Shown here piece after piece: positions 1-12,100 of a stretch of 64,000 nucleotides of DNA. Both the position numbers and the translations under genes were made by a program. Location: NCBI GenBank assembly GCA_023055355.1, contig JALJCS010000022.1:14508501-14572500 (forward strand). Direction: 5' to 3'. Position 1 is the stretch's first letter, and each line of letters starts with the position of its first letter. Source of the DNA: Agelaius tricolor. Its lineage: Eukaryota; Chordata; Aves; Passeriformes; Icteridae. Under the pieces are notes generated by a model, which saw only the letters and a program-made list of their open reading frames with translations, was not told where the DNA came from and ran no database searches.

Positions 1-430
1 GTCCTGGTGGAGACCAAGGCAAAGAAGACCAGCCAGCAGCGTTCCCTTGCTGCAAAGGTGGCTGAACAGTGCCCAGGGATGCCTTAGGAGGAGTGCGGCC
101 GGTAGGCTGAGGGATGTGCTCTCTCCCCTTCTACTCAGCATTGGTGACAAACACTGTTCCCAGTTCTGGGCTCCTCAGTGGCAGAGACATGGTTGCTGTG
201 GAGAGTCCAAGACAGAGCTGCAAAGGTCAAGGAAGAGCTGAAGTATCTCTCCTGTGGGGAAAGACAGAGAGCTGAGACTGTTGAGCCTGAATAAGGCAGC
301 TCAGGGAAGATCTCATCAGTATGTACAAATTCCTGAAGGCACAGTGTAAAGAAGATGGGAGAGATAGTATTATAAAGGGATTTTTGAAGGCGTATGAGAA
401 GGATGCAGTGCAAATAGGAAAGCCAAGGTG
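1..430 (+). mobile_element. CR1 LINE fragment
   Basis: The segment follows the 3' part of avian CR1 in sense orientation. It contains the CR1-typical stretches encoding or resembling 'aaggtggctgaacagtgccc', 'ctcagcattggtgac' and 'gttctgggctcctcag', then the 'ctctcctgtggggaaag' and 'gctgagactgttgagcctg' blocks. It is diverged, without an intact reading frame, and may begin before the window. Confidence 0.75.
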
Positions 431-1194
431 GAGCTGAATGAGCAGGAATGGGATGACACCAGAGGGGTTCTCTATAGTATGCTAGAAAAGAGAAACTAAA
501 ATCTCCAAGAGAATTGAGACTGATTTACTGGGCTCTGGGGTGCCATAAAAAGGGCACTGAGCAATAAATGGGAACTGCCTGGATAAAGAGAAAAACAGAG
601 ATGAAATAGGTACTAAAGTAGAGAAGTTGCATTTGGCCCTTAAGAACACAAGCATCTTAATTAAGAAGGATTCCTTAGGATGGAAATCAAAATAAGGACA
701 AATTTATCTTTTTTAAGTGAATGATGGTTACTTAGTCACACAGCATGAGATGTTGTGCCACTCATACTTTCATAAATCATCTAGGAACACGAACACAGCA
801 GTGAAAAACTTTGCAACTCATGCGAAGTGGATCTTAAAAGACCATTACAACAAATGACACAAGGAACCAAGCCAGGACTGTACAATCTGGCACCATTTTT
901 AACTTCAAAGAAGTTAGCAATATCCAAGAAGAAAACAGCAAATATTGATTGAGATTCACAAAACATAACAGAATAGTTTGTTAATTTAGAAACATAACTG
1001 GACATTGGATGTTTCAAACATGTATGAAGTTTAAAAGTGACCACTGACCAGTTATTCTGCATATGTGCTTATAGAAGAAAGACAATACAGAAAATGTAAC
1101 AGGGAAAAGATTCTAGCTTGAAAGTTAATTCAAACACATTATTCAAATAAACTACTAAAACTTTTCTTAGGTATATTTGTGAACAGAAATAACA

Positions 1195-1637
1195 CTATGA
1201 GCTATAAAGATGGTAAAGGCCTAGTGGGAAAGCCATATAAGGACTGGGTGAGGTCCCTTGGTTTGTTCAGCCTGGTGGAGTCTGAGGGGAGACCTCATTG
1301 CACTCTGCAGCTTCCTCCTCAGAGGCAGTGGAGGGGCAGCACCAACCCCTGCTCTCTGTGACCAGTGACAGGATCCAAGGGAACCACCGGAGCTGAGTCG
1401 GGGAATGTTTAGGCTGGACATCAGGAAAAGGTTCTTCTCCCAGAGCATGGTTAGGCACTGAACCGGTTCCCCAGAGCAGTGGTCATGGCCCCAAGGCTGA
1501 CAGAGCTCAAGGAGCATTTGAACAATTCTCTCAGGCACAGGGCGGGATTTTTGGAGTAGTCCTGTGCAGAGCCAGGAGTTGAACTTTGATGATCCTTATG
1601 GGTTCCCTCCAACTCGGAATACTCTATGATTCTAAAC
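1195..1637 (+). mobile_element. CR1 LINE 3' fragment
   Basis: Sense-oriented CR1 3' end: 'ctggtggagtctgagggga', 'ggctggacatcaggaaaagg', 'cccaaggctgacagagctc' and the terminal 'ccaactcggaatactctatg' followed by 'attct'. It is 5'-truncated, as most CR1 insertions are, and sits downstream of CFAP46 exon 3 within that gene. Confidence 0.85.
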
Positions 1638-2326
1638 ATCTGTTAAAGCTATTTTGGAGGGCTAGACATCATTTACAGATGATAAAAGCTGACTGATCAC
1701 AGTACAAGGACAAGTGAAATACTGAAGACAGAAAACAGATCCCACTCCTTTTAAAAGTAGCCGGAGATAAAAACTACTTTTCATATACAGGGAATTGTAA
1801 CACCTCAAAGCAATACACAGAAGCAGAAGCATCCTGCTGAGATGTTACCACCTCTCATTTCAAAAAGCCACATCCAAGTACTACATGGACATGTTACTGA
1901 TCAGTTATGGAAGTACACTGCCACAGAAATGAGCTCTGCAACCTCTCTGAGGGCCTCTTCAGTCCTCCACTTCCCATAAGCCTATGAAATGCTTCCCAAA
2001 TAAAATCTGTGATTATTTCAACAGTTACAGCTAATTTGGTCTGAACGTATCATATTTAAGTAAAAAGTTAAGAGGGTGACTTAAAACAATCAACCACCTG
2101 TACAAGTACTCTTTTTTTGTTTCCTCCAAAATATTTGAAATATTAGTCTGATTCAGATGGTAAGTTTTGTTTACTCCTAAATTACTTGTTAATATATTTC
2201 CTTGGATTTTTGCACAGTCTTGATTATCCTTGTGTATTTTAAATGACTGAAAGCAACACATAAAAACCTAATAGTAAATACCTGTAAAACCAGGCTTAAT
2301 ATAGAGCAACCTTCATGATTTCTCAC

Positions 2327-4148
2327 CAAATTATCCGTAGAGCGTGGAGCATGCAACTGGCCTTGGCACAAATATGCTCTGCCAAGAAACTGGTTCACAG
2401 GAAATCTTCCTTTAAAATACATCTGTAGACAATCACTGCTAATTTCCAGATATCCCAGCTAAAACCAAAACAAGGCATTTCAATATTTTAAAAATGGCAA
2501 CAAATAATTAAGAATTGTTAGCTTTTTTAAATGCATGCCTAATCAAGGGTAACATCTAACTCCTTACCAGTATGTAAGCAATATTCCATAGAGATGCATC
2601 CCAGTTGTGATATAAGCCTATTACCATTTATTAAAGGCATAGTTTTGTCATTCCAAATGTATTCGATAAAAAAAGCTTCTATATTTAACAAAACTACTCA
2701 TTCTGTCATACAATTGCTTACAGTACCCAAAAAATGTTTCCTTTTTAAAACACAATTGCTAACATAAAGACAAAATTCTTAAAAGAATTTTAAGGGGTTT
2801 TTTTAAAGGAGGCAGGATTTGTCAGTGCTACATCTCAATTTTCAGACCACAGGCAGATTTTGACTGGATTGCAGCTTGGGGAAAAAAAAAAAAAGTTTTA
2901 CTACAAACTCTGTCTGTTTAAAACTCAATCACTTATGATCATAAATTGAATATTAACAAATACTTCAAAATTTAAAATCTCAACCACATTTTATAGAAGT
3001 AATTTCAATTAGCAACAGCCTTTCATCATTAGAATCGACCAGGGTTTATTGATTATTGATTATAATAATCAATATTGATTATTCATTATCAATAAATGAT
3101 AATATTTATTATTATTCAATAATCAATATCGAAAAATGTTGATCATTCAATAATTAATATTTATTGATTAAATATTGTTTTTTGTAATCAAAAATAATTA
3201 TTGATTAATTATCAATAATTAATCAAAATAGTCAAATAATCAAATAATAATCAAAAATAATTATTGATTATTTTTATTAGGGTTCTTTTGCCTGGTACAG
3301 ATGTTCACAAATGTATTTTCTTCAGTTGTAACCAAATTGCTTAATGCTTAGTTTTCCATAACAAGAAAAAAACAGGCATGGCAAAAAATTTTCTATATAT
3401 CACAGTACACCTTGCTAATTTGGGTAGGATTACAAAACTCACAAATCACAGAGTTTTAATGGAAAATGCATATTTAAACAATTGCTCTCCAAAACCAGAA
3501 TGGTGTAGTACTTTCCTTGGGTAGTTCTGAGATGTTTAAAATAGTAACTGTAACAGCTGTAAACGCAGCGCATCATATACATGTTTTTATTCAATACAGA
3601 TTAAAGACCTAAATTACAAACCTGAAGCGCTTGTTCAGCACATAAAACATATAAATCGGTGCTGATGTTATCTGTTGAAGTAAGTGCAGATTCTCTTTCA
3701 CTGGCTGATTTGATTAACTTGTAAGCATTCTTCAAAGCCTGAACATCTGAAATTAAACAAAAAAGGAATAAAGAAATTTTTGTTTCCAGGTGTACTAACA
3801 TGATTGCATTCAAATGAGCTACACGATATCCAGTCTCTTATCTGCAGAAATAAATTAACAATGTTTAAGGAAAACAATGTCACACACGCGTTGTTCGAAG
3901 TTAGGCATAGTTCTAAGATGAAGCAACATCACAACAACTAACAACTCTCTTACTATTTAAAGTCACCAACGTTAGCACACTAGGAAGAGAATTTAGAAAA
4001 CAGATTAGGATCAAGCTGCTTTTCTATTTGAAGTCGGATTTTAATTTCACTTCTTTTTAAAGACGGTGGCGCGGTCGCAGCGGCCGGCCGCCCGCTCACC
4101 TCCTGCGCTCTCTGCGGCGAGCAGCTGCTCCCTCACCGCCAGCTCCAT
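2327..4148 (-). CDS. CFAP46: CFAP46, 5' part (first three coding exons)
   Basis: CFAP46 (TTC40) is a large TPR-containing protein of the ciliary/flagellar central-pair apparatus. Three minus-strand exons join in frame: 4148-4100 (ATG, 16 codons plus one base), 3746-3622 (125 nt) and 2458-2327 (132 nt). All have AG/GT borders (donors GTGAGC, GTTTGT, GTGAGA). The joined product is 102 residues. Its motifs LYVLCAEQAL, DCLQMYFKG and NQFLGRAYLC fit, in the right order and spacing, the CFAP46 N-terminus as I remember it from mammals. The ATG lies in a CpG island and begins the recognisable homology, so I chose it as the start. The fourth exon was not found between 1 and 2326, so the rest of this large gene presumably lies beyond the left edge. 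The assignment rests on remembered family sequence, not on a search. Confidence 0.82.
3046..3280. repeat. AT-rich degenerate ATTGATTA/TAATCAAT repeat
   Basis: About 230 bp are built almost only from permutations of TTGATTA and its complement TAATCAAT, with AATAATTA spacers. Because the unit and its complement alternate, the block can fold into many alternative stems. It lies in the intron between CFAP46 coding exons 2 and 3. Confidence 0.8.
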
Positions 4149-4550
4149 CCCGCGGCCGGACGAGGCTTCGCCGCGAGTGCCGTGGGGCAGCTCTGAGCCG
4201 CGAGCGCGAGGCTTTGCCGAAGGTGCCGAACGCTTGCCCGGGCAGCCCAGGGATGCGGCTGCCGGAGGCGCCCGCCAGGCATCCGCAGGCCGCCCCTCGG
4301 CCGCTCGCCGCTCCCACAGCACAGGCGCGTATCCCGGCAGCGCTCCCACAACACACGCGGACCCGCCCTCACTCCCTCCCTCCCTCTCGGCCTCGCTCGA
4401 GGGGCCGGGCCGGCCGACAGGGAGCCGCCCCCGCGGCCCCGGCTGCGCTCGCGGGCTGCTCGCAAACCGCCGCGGCAACGGGCAGCTCCGGGGCGGGCGC
4501 GCCTCAAGGGCTGCACAGGCAACGACTGATGCCTTCCTGCCCATGAACCT
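4055..4550 (-). promoter_or_regulatory. CpG island promoter of CFAP46
   Basis: A sharply GC- and CpG-rich block surrounds the CFAP46 start codon (4148) in otherwise AT-rich DNA. Two GGCAAC elements (4474-4479 and 4518-4523, GTTGCC on the minus strand) resemble half-sites of the RFX X-box typical of ciliary genes, but no full X-box was recognised. Long open frames on both strands here are a by-product of the base composition. Confidence 0.7.
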
Positions 4551-4708
4551 AGTGCTAAGGAATGCTGTCACCAGGAATCTTTGTCCCCGTGTAGAGAGCT
4601 TCTGACGTGAAACCTTTGGAAATACAGCATATACCATCGAAAGCAGAACAAAATGCCCAAGAATGTTGGGACCACATCTGCCAGTGCAGGAAGAAGTCAT
4701 AGGAGAGG

Positions 4709-4782
4709 AAAAAAGAAAAGAAAAGAAAAGAAAAGAAAAGAAAAGAAAAGAAAAGAAAAGAAAAGAAAAGAAAAGAAAAGAA
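4709..4782 (+). repeat. (AAAAG)n pentanucleotide microsatellite
   Basis: About 14 perfect AAAAG units form a pure polypurine run roughly 560 bp upstream of the CFAP46 start codon. The complementary strand gives a spurious Phe-Ser-Phe-Leu-Phe repeat frame. Confidence 0.97.
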
Positions 4783-5265
4783 GCTGCCTGACTGCACTGA
4801 CACATATCAACACACACCAAATGAAGTGTCTAGAGCCTCACCACTGCCCCTCACTTACTGAGTCATACCAGATTCTGTGAGAGAAATCACTGTGGTCATG
4901 AAGACAATTTAAAGGCTTATGTACATAAATTCAATTTTAAACCTAAACCCCTTGCACTTCAAACTAGACTGCAACTCTGTACCAATAGGCTGTTCCAGTA
5001 CAAGGGTCTGTAAAGAATTCAGGAGTAGACTCAATCCTTATCTGTACTACATAACCCTTCCCTGGCCACAGTACCCATTTAAATCAAGTAACTGTCTTGC
5101 TTCTATGAATATCGATGAACAGAAATAAAACTAATCTGAAATTAGGTGGGCAAGGAAAAAACCCTATAGCAAACCTGTGTTGATTTCTGAAGCAGAAAGC
5201 AATATATTGGTCTTGTGTAATCATGTTAGATAATAACAACAGTGGCTTACTGGGGCCTACTGTGA

Positions 5266-5266
<1 letters not shown>

Positions 5267-5312
<46 letters not shown>
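5267..5312. repeat. Compound (TA)n(CA)n microsatellite
   Basis: An uninterrupted TA dinucleotide run switches at about 5300 to CA. It is able to form alternative secondary structure and is likely to be length-polymorphic. Confidence 0.95.
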
Positions 5313-5579
5313 GATGTTTGTACCCAAACTTTGACTCAGGTAAGACTAGTGTCTCCTCATAAGCAAATGAGTATGTGAAAGCTCAACTGACTTCTGTAAT
5401 GTAGAAATTAGCCAAAATGTCACCACCACAATATAAACATCTAAAATTTTTCTATTACTTATTTATCTTCATGAAATACCTAGGTGTTATGACCAGTTTA
5501 AACCCTGAAGAGCAAAGAAAACTAAGTCTCTCTGCATAAATTAGAAAGAACCTTGAAGGTTCAAAATCAGACAAGGTCA

Positions 5580-6362
5580 AATGTTGTTGCCAAAAATGGG
5601 TATCTTTTATTTAATAGTAAAAGAGGCAAAGAGAAAGAAAGAGAAAATAAAGAAATAAATAGAAAAAGAAGTGTGCAAATACTCTTTTTGTATTTATGGG
5701 TTGGGGGAACCGGGGGAGACTGACAAGAGTTAGAGGGAAGCATATCACCCATACGTGGGTCCCAGCGACTTCTCCTTGCTCCCTTCGATCTGGTCTTCCT
5801 GGCGCTGAGAGTCCCCTGTCCCCGCCGCGCCACGCCGAGTACAGAATCCCGTGGATTAATACGGTTTTGGGCCAGGTGGGAACGCCCAGGTGCCTCCCTT
5901 GCAGGGGGCCGGGTTGACACTGTCCTTGCAAGACTCTCTCTGGCTTTGTTGCATCGTGCTGCCGTGCTTTGGTGCAGGCTCTGGGGACCCTTTTGGGGGG
6001 GCTTTGATGGGCCGTGAAATCCCGCTGCTGTCCTTGAGTGGTGGCGGCTTTTTCCCCGGGTGAAGGGTCCCTCAGCTGGGCTCCTCTGCGCAGTGCCGGA
6101 TGGGCGGTCACTGCGCCTCTGACCAGAGGATTCTCCAACACACACACAGAGCCTTTTTCCTCTCACCCTTTGGTGCAAGGGTCTGTGCGAAGCCTGGCAG
6201 CTGGTAGCCCTGGGGCTGCGATCTCCGCCCTGAAGGTGTTCAGCTTGTGCTTTGTGAATGTCCCCAGCCCTGAGTTGTTACTTCATCTTATCTTCGTCAG
6301 CGAGCCGTGTAAAGCCTCAGTCAGAGTGTGGTGGTCTTCTCTGCAGCTTTTGTAGTACAGTT
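5580..6362 (-). mobile_element. Possible LTR-like element (GC-rich), unclassified
   Basis: Read on the minus strand, a GC-rich block (about 6250-5760) is followed by a TATA-like 'cataaatacaaaa' near 5695, a pyrimidine-rich stretch, and an AATAAA signal near 5613 ahead of 'gatacccattttttgg'-like sequence. Candidate termini read TGTACTAC at about 6358 and ACCCA near 5600. This order (GC-rich U3, TATA box, poly(A) signal, short tail) is typical of an endogenous retroviral LTR. I could not assign a family, find a primer-binding site with confidence, or show a target-site duplication. It could instead be an old CpG-rich promoter. No intact viral gene was seen. Confidence 0.35.
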
Positions 6363-8820
6363 CTGCTACAACAGACAAAAGTCTTTAATGAAAATGTTTA
6401 AGTCATAAACTATAACATTTCAGTCTCTGACACTGTGCTAGGAGTCTGGATGTATTATCTCCAATTTCAATGGAAAATTACTGGCTGCTATATAATGAAA
6501 AGTGGTCACATGGTTTGTGACTATCAAAATCAACTAATTATGTCATGGTGAAATGACCAGGAAAACATAGGAAGGAAACAAACAAGACGAAGTTAAAATC
6601 AATCATATGAATTAATTTTTAAGTTAACTGAAGGGAATTAAATCAAGGAACTGGCTAAAGAAAAAAATAATAATTGTATATTTGGGTGATGGTCATATAT
6701 CGCCTCACTAAGCTTTCTGACTTTTCTAAAATCATAACCCAATATAGAATGACTGGTATCCAAATCTGAAAACTTAAGAAATAGGTATTTGTCCTCCCAT
6801 TTGCTATGCAACAACAGTTATGGTCTCCTGATACTTTATAAAACAGAGACCAGTGGCAAATTGCTGGTAGATTCTGGTAAAGGGTCTGTGACCTTTACTG
6901 CCACTAGAGTCACATGTCTGTACAAATGAGAGATTAAAGTAGTCATATTAACCCACATAGTAAAAACTTTAAAAATAGAGCATCTCCTATAAATGGTCAA
7001 AAGAAAGTGCACCAGGGAGATTACTTTACACTCCACTTGCCTTCTACAGGATTTCTTTTATTTTCCTTGAATAGATGAGGTACTAGATGACATGCCTGAT
7101 TCCAGTCCTCCTAAAGGCAAGGTGAGTCTAGAGAGAATGAGAAATAGTACAGACCAAATACTTTCTAATGAGAATTATATAGATGTCAAAGGAACAATTG
7201 GTTTGCTCCATCTGCTTTTTTATTATAATTACTTCCTGATTCTTTTGCACTCTGATTTCCAGGTTCAAACATCTCATTTCATGTGTTACATGCTTGTCCT
7301 TCTCAAAGGCCTTTGATGCAGTGTGCTTTTTTAACATGTAAGAAAATACAAAAAATTTCTTACATTAAAATGTTTATGTTTTTTTTACAGTTTTCCGTAA
7401 CATTTTCTCACCTGTTGCTCCTTTCTTTCTGTTCTGCCCTGAAGCAGCTTAAGGCCAACTTCATTATCTGTACTGTGAGTGCTGTTCTTTCTCATTACAT
7501 ACCGTGGAATTCGTGTGTGACCCTGAGGAGACTAGGCATATAGATTCTGTTTATTCCCAAGCTGCATACTAATGTAGAGCCATGAATGCACATAAAGGGT
7601 AAAGAAGGGGAGAAACAAAAGGTTGCAAAGAGATTTAGACAAACTGGAAGTATTACCTATAGACACTATGCATCTTATTCTTTTTGTTCAGAAATTGATC
7701 ATGATCACATAACTTGTATTATTATTTTCCATTATCAATCTGAATAAAAGTTTAAATCAATCTTTTGATTTTTTTTGTTTTATTTAGGTTTAATCACTTG
7801 TTCCTAGAAAGCACTTATAACAAAATCACTGAAACAGTTAATCTACTGAGGAGTGGGTGTATTTCATATAGAATGAAAGACAGTAAATGATAAGTAAATA
7901 TCCAATAGCACAATGACTCTGTTGTCTGTGCTGTCCTTACTTGCCAAAATGTAGTGGCTTAAGGTATCTGTTCTCCATCTTTGCTTCTGGTGAAAATTTA
8001 GTACACACTGAACATAGGAATGAAACTACATCAAAACAAAGGCCTTGCCAGTGAGCTTTCCTTTGACAGACATGAGCAATAGAAGGTTAAGGAAGAGTTT
8101 CAAACATGGTATTGCAATGTTTCCAGAGTAAGGAATCCCTGAAGTATCCAACAGCTTAAAACCAGCAAACTTGAGCAGGCCCGTCACAGTACCCGCATTT
8201 TTGAAGACCTTTGGCATGCTTCCTTTCATGAATCTGGCTTATTTGACTCCTTAAATGCATACTGACTTTTTAATCTCCACTATATTGTGCCAGTCAGATT
8301 CAGATGTTAGGTAGATATTGCCTGAAAAAGAACCTCATAAAAAGTACCTCGAAAAATATTTTTATTTAAAAGATACAACTGTAAAAGCCAAACTCTTCCA
8401 GGACTTATCTGTGTGGAATTTTAACTAAGCTCTGGCAGTTGTTTGGGAAAAATTTTCATGACGTCAAAATTAAGAATCTTCTCCCATCTGGTCCACTGGG
8501 TAGAAATGCTTCTGATACAAAGTCTAGAATTAGTGAAACACTGTGTTTTTACCTAGGCAGCTCTGCAGACCAATTTATGCACTCTAACGTAAAGTAAAGC
8601 AGTGATTATTTAGTGACCAACTCAATTTATAATTTAATATAAATTATATAAATGATCGCAGAATAGGATAGCTCATGTTGAATGTTAGACACAACTGCTC
8701 TTAGCAAAGTCATTCTGACATAATATGAATTCATTAATGGTAGATAATTGCTAGTAGCTGTCAACATAGAGTAGCTACAGTTACCTGAAATTAACTCTTT
8801 TAAACACGCTATTTTAGAAG

Positions 8821-9180
8821 AGCACTGCCCCGCCCCGCCCCGCCGGCCCGGCCCCGCCCCTTAGTGCCGCGCAGGCGCTGTGGCTCCGCGGGGTGTGCCG
8901 CGCTGGTGGGCGGCCATGCGCGGGTCCCGCGCGGTGCCCCTGCGGCTCCTGCTGATGGCGTCGCTGCTTGCCCTCAGCCCCGCGGGCGCGGCCCAGCGCT
9001 CCGGCGGCAGCAGGTGGGTAGGGGATGGGCTTCTGCCGCTGCCGGGGCGGGCCCGGAGACCGGGCTCGGGCCGCGCTCCCGGCGGGAGCTGTGGCTTGGC
9101 TGCCTGTGCTTCTCGGTGGTATTGCCGCGCCCCCGGGCCCAGGGTCATCTTAGCGCTGGGCCGGGGACTGGGAAAGGCTT
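8821..9180 (+). promoter_or_regulatory. CpG island promoter of TCTN3
   Basis: GC-rich block over the TCTN3 start. At 8827-8860 there are overlapping CCCCGCCCC elements that fit Sp1/KLF GC boxes, just 56 bp upstream of the ATG at 8916. The complementary strand carries G-runs able to form a G-quadruplex. No TATA box is seen, as usual for housekeeping and ciliary genes. Confidence 0.75.
8916..9013 (+). CDS. TCTN3: TCTN3 exon 1: signal peptide only
   Basis: The exon encodes 32 codons plus two bases, ending in GGS and a split Arg codon, with donor GTGGGT. It joins in phase 2 to 9713, giving [17 protein letters not shown], which lines up with the mammalian residues just after the cysteine-rich segment. 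The upstream in-frame GTG at 8880 is not needed. ATG 8916 is followed at once by a good signal peptide. In human the cysteine-rich segment precedes this same junction. Nothing resembling its CxC...CCC spacing was seen from 9014 to 9712. Confidence 0.8.
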
Positions 9181-12100
9181 CCCGGGGCAGACAGCACAGT
9201 GGCCGAGATGAAGGGAGGCTTGGTTACTCCGTAATGAGACAGTTGGAGGTGGGAGCTGGGAAGTCCGGGTTTAAGTAAAAGGTGCTTTGGAGTGCTGTAA
9301 GGAGACGCTCAAACAAGTACAGACCGCAAGATGCTGTCAATGAGGAAGATGGTTTCAGCTATTGGAGAGTAAAATCTGTCTTTGCAGATTGGCCTTGTGA
9401 TGAGGACCGAGAGGAACTGTAATATATGGGCACTGATTTTCTTTTTAATCATTTTTTTTCCCAGGAAATGTTAGAGTGATTTTTAATTACACTAACCGAG
9501 TGTCCACAAAGTTACTACAATGACAAGAGAGGCTTTCTGTAATTGATTATCAATGCAGATTGTAAACCAGCTCATCTAAACTGATGAAAAGTTTATTTTC
9601 ATCCAATAAAACTGTGTTGCGTTCTTGACATTATGTAATGTAAAAGATGAAATTATGCAAGTATGGTCAATTTTATAGTTTGCTGGGTGGGGTTGGGGGC
9701 TTGTCTTTACAGGTCTGTGAGTCAAGTGTGTGTGGAAAAGTCACTAATTTTCAGAAGTAATACCCCTTATTCTACAGACATCGTTTCTGATCCTGGTGGA
9801 CAAGATCCACTGTTCTGTGTGCAGTTGGATGACTGTAAGCAATCTTTCTTTTCGCATATTTTGATTGCCTCCGCTTAGGGAATATTTTTTTGAACTACAT
9901 GTTGTAATTGTTGCTAATTATTTTGACTAGAGTTACAGTTTTGGAGAGACCATAGTGAATCAGGATCTTGATCACCAAAGACAAAGATCATTGCACTATT
10001 ATTAAGGGTAGGGTTTCTGGCTGAGCACAAATAAGTCTTTATTAATTGCTTATGTATCTGAGATACTGTACCTAGTTGGCTACACATAGAGCAGCAGATA
10101 AGGGTTGACGTTTAAAGTATCCCACTACTATAATTTTCAGAAAGTGTTTTTCTTATTGTGTCTTGGATTCTTTATTATATATGCTTATTTTCATCCTTTC
10201 TTCTCTACTGGTGGTGATTTTTTCCATTGGTAATCATATATACTGTAGGATATGCCATTAACATTCTTTTCTCTTTTTGCTTTCCACATTGTACTTCATT
10301 TGAGTGATTCAATGTCCAGTTCCTGGCATTCAGTGTAATTGCTGTGGTCTCACATTTGAACACTTACCATTTTCTTTTTTGAGTTGTCCGGGAATTGTGA
10401 CCCACAGTTCCATCTGCTTCTGACCTAAATCTTTGAGTATTTTAGGTTGAGAGGGGCTCAGGAGATTAACAGGTACAACAGCTGGTCAAAACAAGGTTAG
10501 CTTTTTATTATCTTGTCCTGCTTTCAGCTCTTTACAGATTTTGTTGGAGTGTTTTGCATACAAGGAAGAGCAAAGAAATTATAAGAGGATACCAATAGGA
10601 AGTGTGGGGTTTTTTTTAGGATGCCTATTGTCTATTCATACTTATCTTGAGTTTTACCAATTACCAGTTTTACTTAACTATTTTGAATACATTTAATATT
10701 GCTTTTAGTGAACTCACAAATGGGTGATTAATTTTGTAATTCAGATTTCATGTGTGTCTAATATGGGCATCTCATGGAAATCACAGCACATATTAATATA
10801 GCTGTTAAGGAGTCTTATGCTTTTTGGAAAGTCGCTTTGTGTATTAATACTTGTTTCCTATGAAATGTATTCATGATATCATCCTGTTTTGTAGATCATA
10901 TTAGCCTATTACAAGTATAACTAGCCTATTATAAGTATAATCCATTATTAATTAATATAAGGCGCCAAGTAGCTTACAATTACTAAAGTTATTTATTTTA
11001 AAAATATTGGCACAGTATTTACCCTTATCTTCTCTAGTAACTTAATATTGGTGGATTTATTTTTTTTCTCTTTTCAAAATCTAGCAAAGCTGAACTATTT
11101 CCAACAGCCACAGGATATCAAAGAATCTGATTTTGCGGAGTTCTTAGAGAAGTATGGCAGGCACTCTTTCTTAGCACCATCACAAGTTCAGCCATCATTC
11201 TCTGCTTTTTACCGTGTGAGTTGAAAGAAAATAGCAATCAATTTGCACATATGCTTTTACTAAGCCTCTCTGTAATGATGTCTAATGAGAACAGATGGAA
11301 AGATTCTTATTTTGTACCTAGAAGTCATATTATCATAGGATCATAGCATATCCTGAGTCGGATGGGACCCACAAGGATCATCAAGTCCAGCTGCTGGCCC
11401 TGCACAGGACGCCCCAGCAATCCCACCCTGTGCCTGAGAGTGTTCTCCAAGTGCTTCTTGGGCTCTGTCAGCCTTGGGACTGTGACCATTACCTGAGGAG
11501 CCTGTTCAGGGCCCAGCCACCCTCTGGGGAAGAACCTTTTCCTGATATCCAGCCTGAGCCTCCCCTGACACACTTCCAGCAGTTTCTTTGAGTCCTATCC
11601 CTTGTCGCAGAGAGCAGAGATCAGTGTCTGCCCCTTGGGAGGAAGCTGCAGAGTGCAGTAAGATCTCCCCTCAGTCTCCTCCAGGCTCAACAAGCTAAGT
11701 GACTTTAGTGATTCCTTGTGTGGTTTCCCCTGGAGACCTTTCACCATCTTTGTAGCCCTCTTTGTAGCCCAGAATGCTCTCCAACAGCTTTATGGCTTAT
11801 GTTGTGGCACCCAAAAGTGCCCTCAGGGCTCAAGGTGAGGCCACACCATGGTGCAGAGCAGACTGGTAGCAGTTGGTGATGCTGAGCCAGATGCACCCAG
11901 GACACAGATGGCCCTCCTGGCTACCAGAGCACATTGTTGAACTGTTTATCTCTCAGTACTTTCCATACCTTAGCGTATAAAGTATTTCTGGTCGGTTGCC
12001 TTGTATTTAAGAGGTTGGACAACCTTTTAGACAAAACCAGGTGTGCACAGAGAAATATAGATATGTCTCTTGCCCTTGGCATTAGTATTCCACTGTAACT

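Larger units (their letters stand above)
4149..8820. other. Intergenic region between CFAP46 and TCTN3
   Basis: These 4.7 kb separate two divergently oriented ciliary genes. The region holds the CFAP46 CpG island, an (AAAAG)n tract, a TA/CA microsatellite and a GC-rich LTR-like segment near 5.6-6.36 kb. The stretch 6.36-8.8 kb is AT-rich, and I recognised no gene, RNA or repeat family there. Confidence 0.6.

Noticed and set aside
2031..2261. Minus-strand frame considered as CFAP46 exon 4
   Set aside because: Residues near ILEETKKEYLYR only vaguely resemble the expected continuation, and no acceptor of suitable phase was found.
4047..4820. 257-codon minus-strand frame and overlapping frames in the CFAP46 CpG island
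   Set aside because: It combines a microsatellite (Phe-Ser-Leu repeats) with CpG-island composition, and crosses the real CFAP46 exon 1 donor. It has no protein-family resemblance.
5567..6178. 203-codon minus-strand frame in the GC-rich 5.6-6.2 kb block
   Set aside because: Arg/Pro-rich and without any recognisable domain. Two overlapping frames are equally open, which fits composition rather than coding.
8880..8916. In-frame GTG upstream of the TCTN3 ATG as an alternative start
   Set aside because: Non-ATG. The ATG at 8916 immediately precedes a typical signal peptide.
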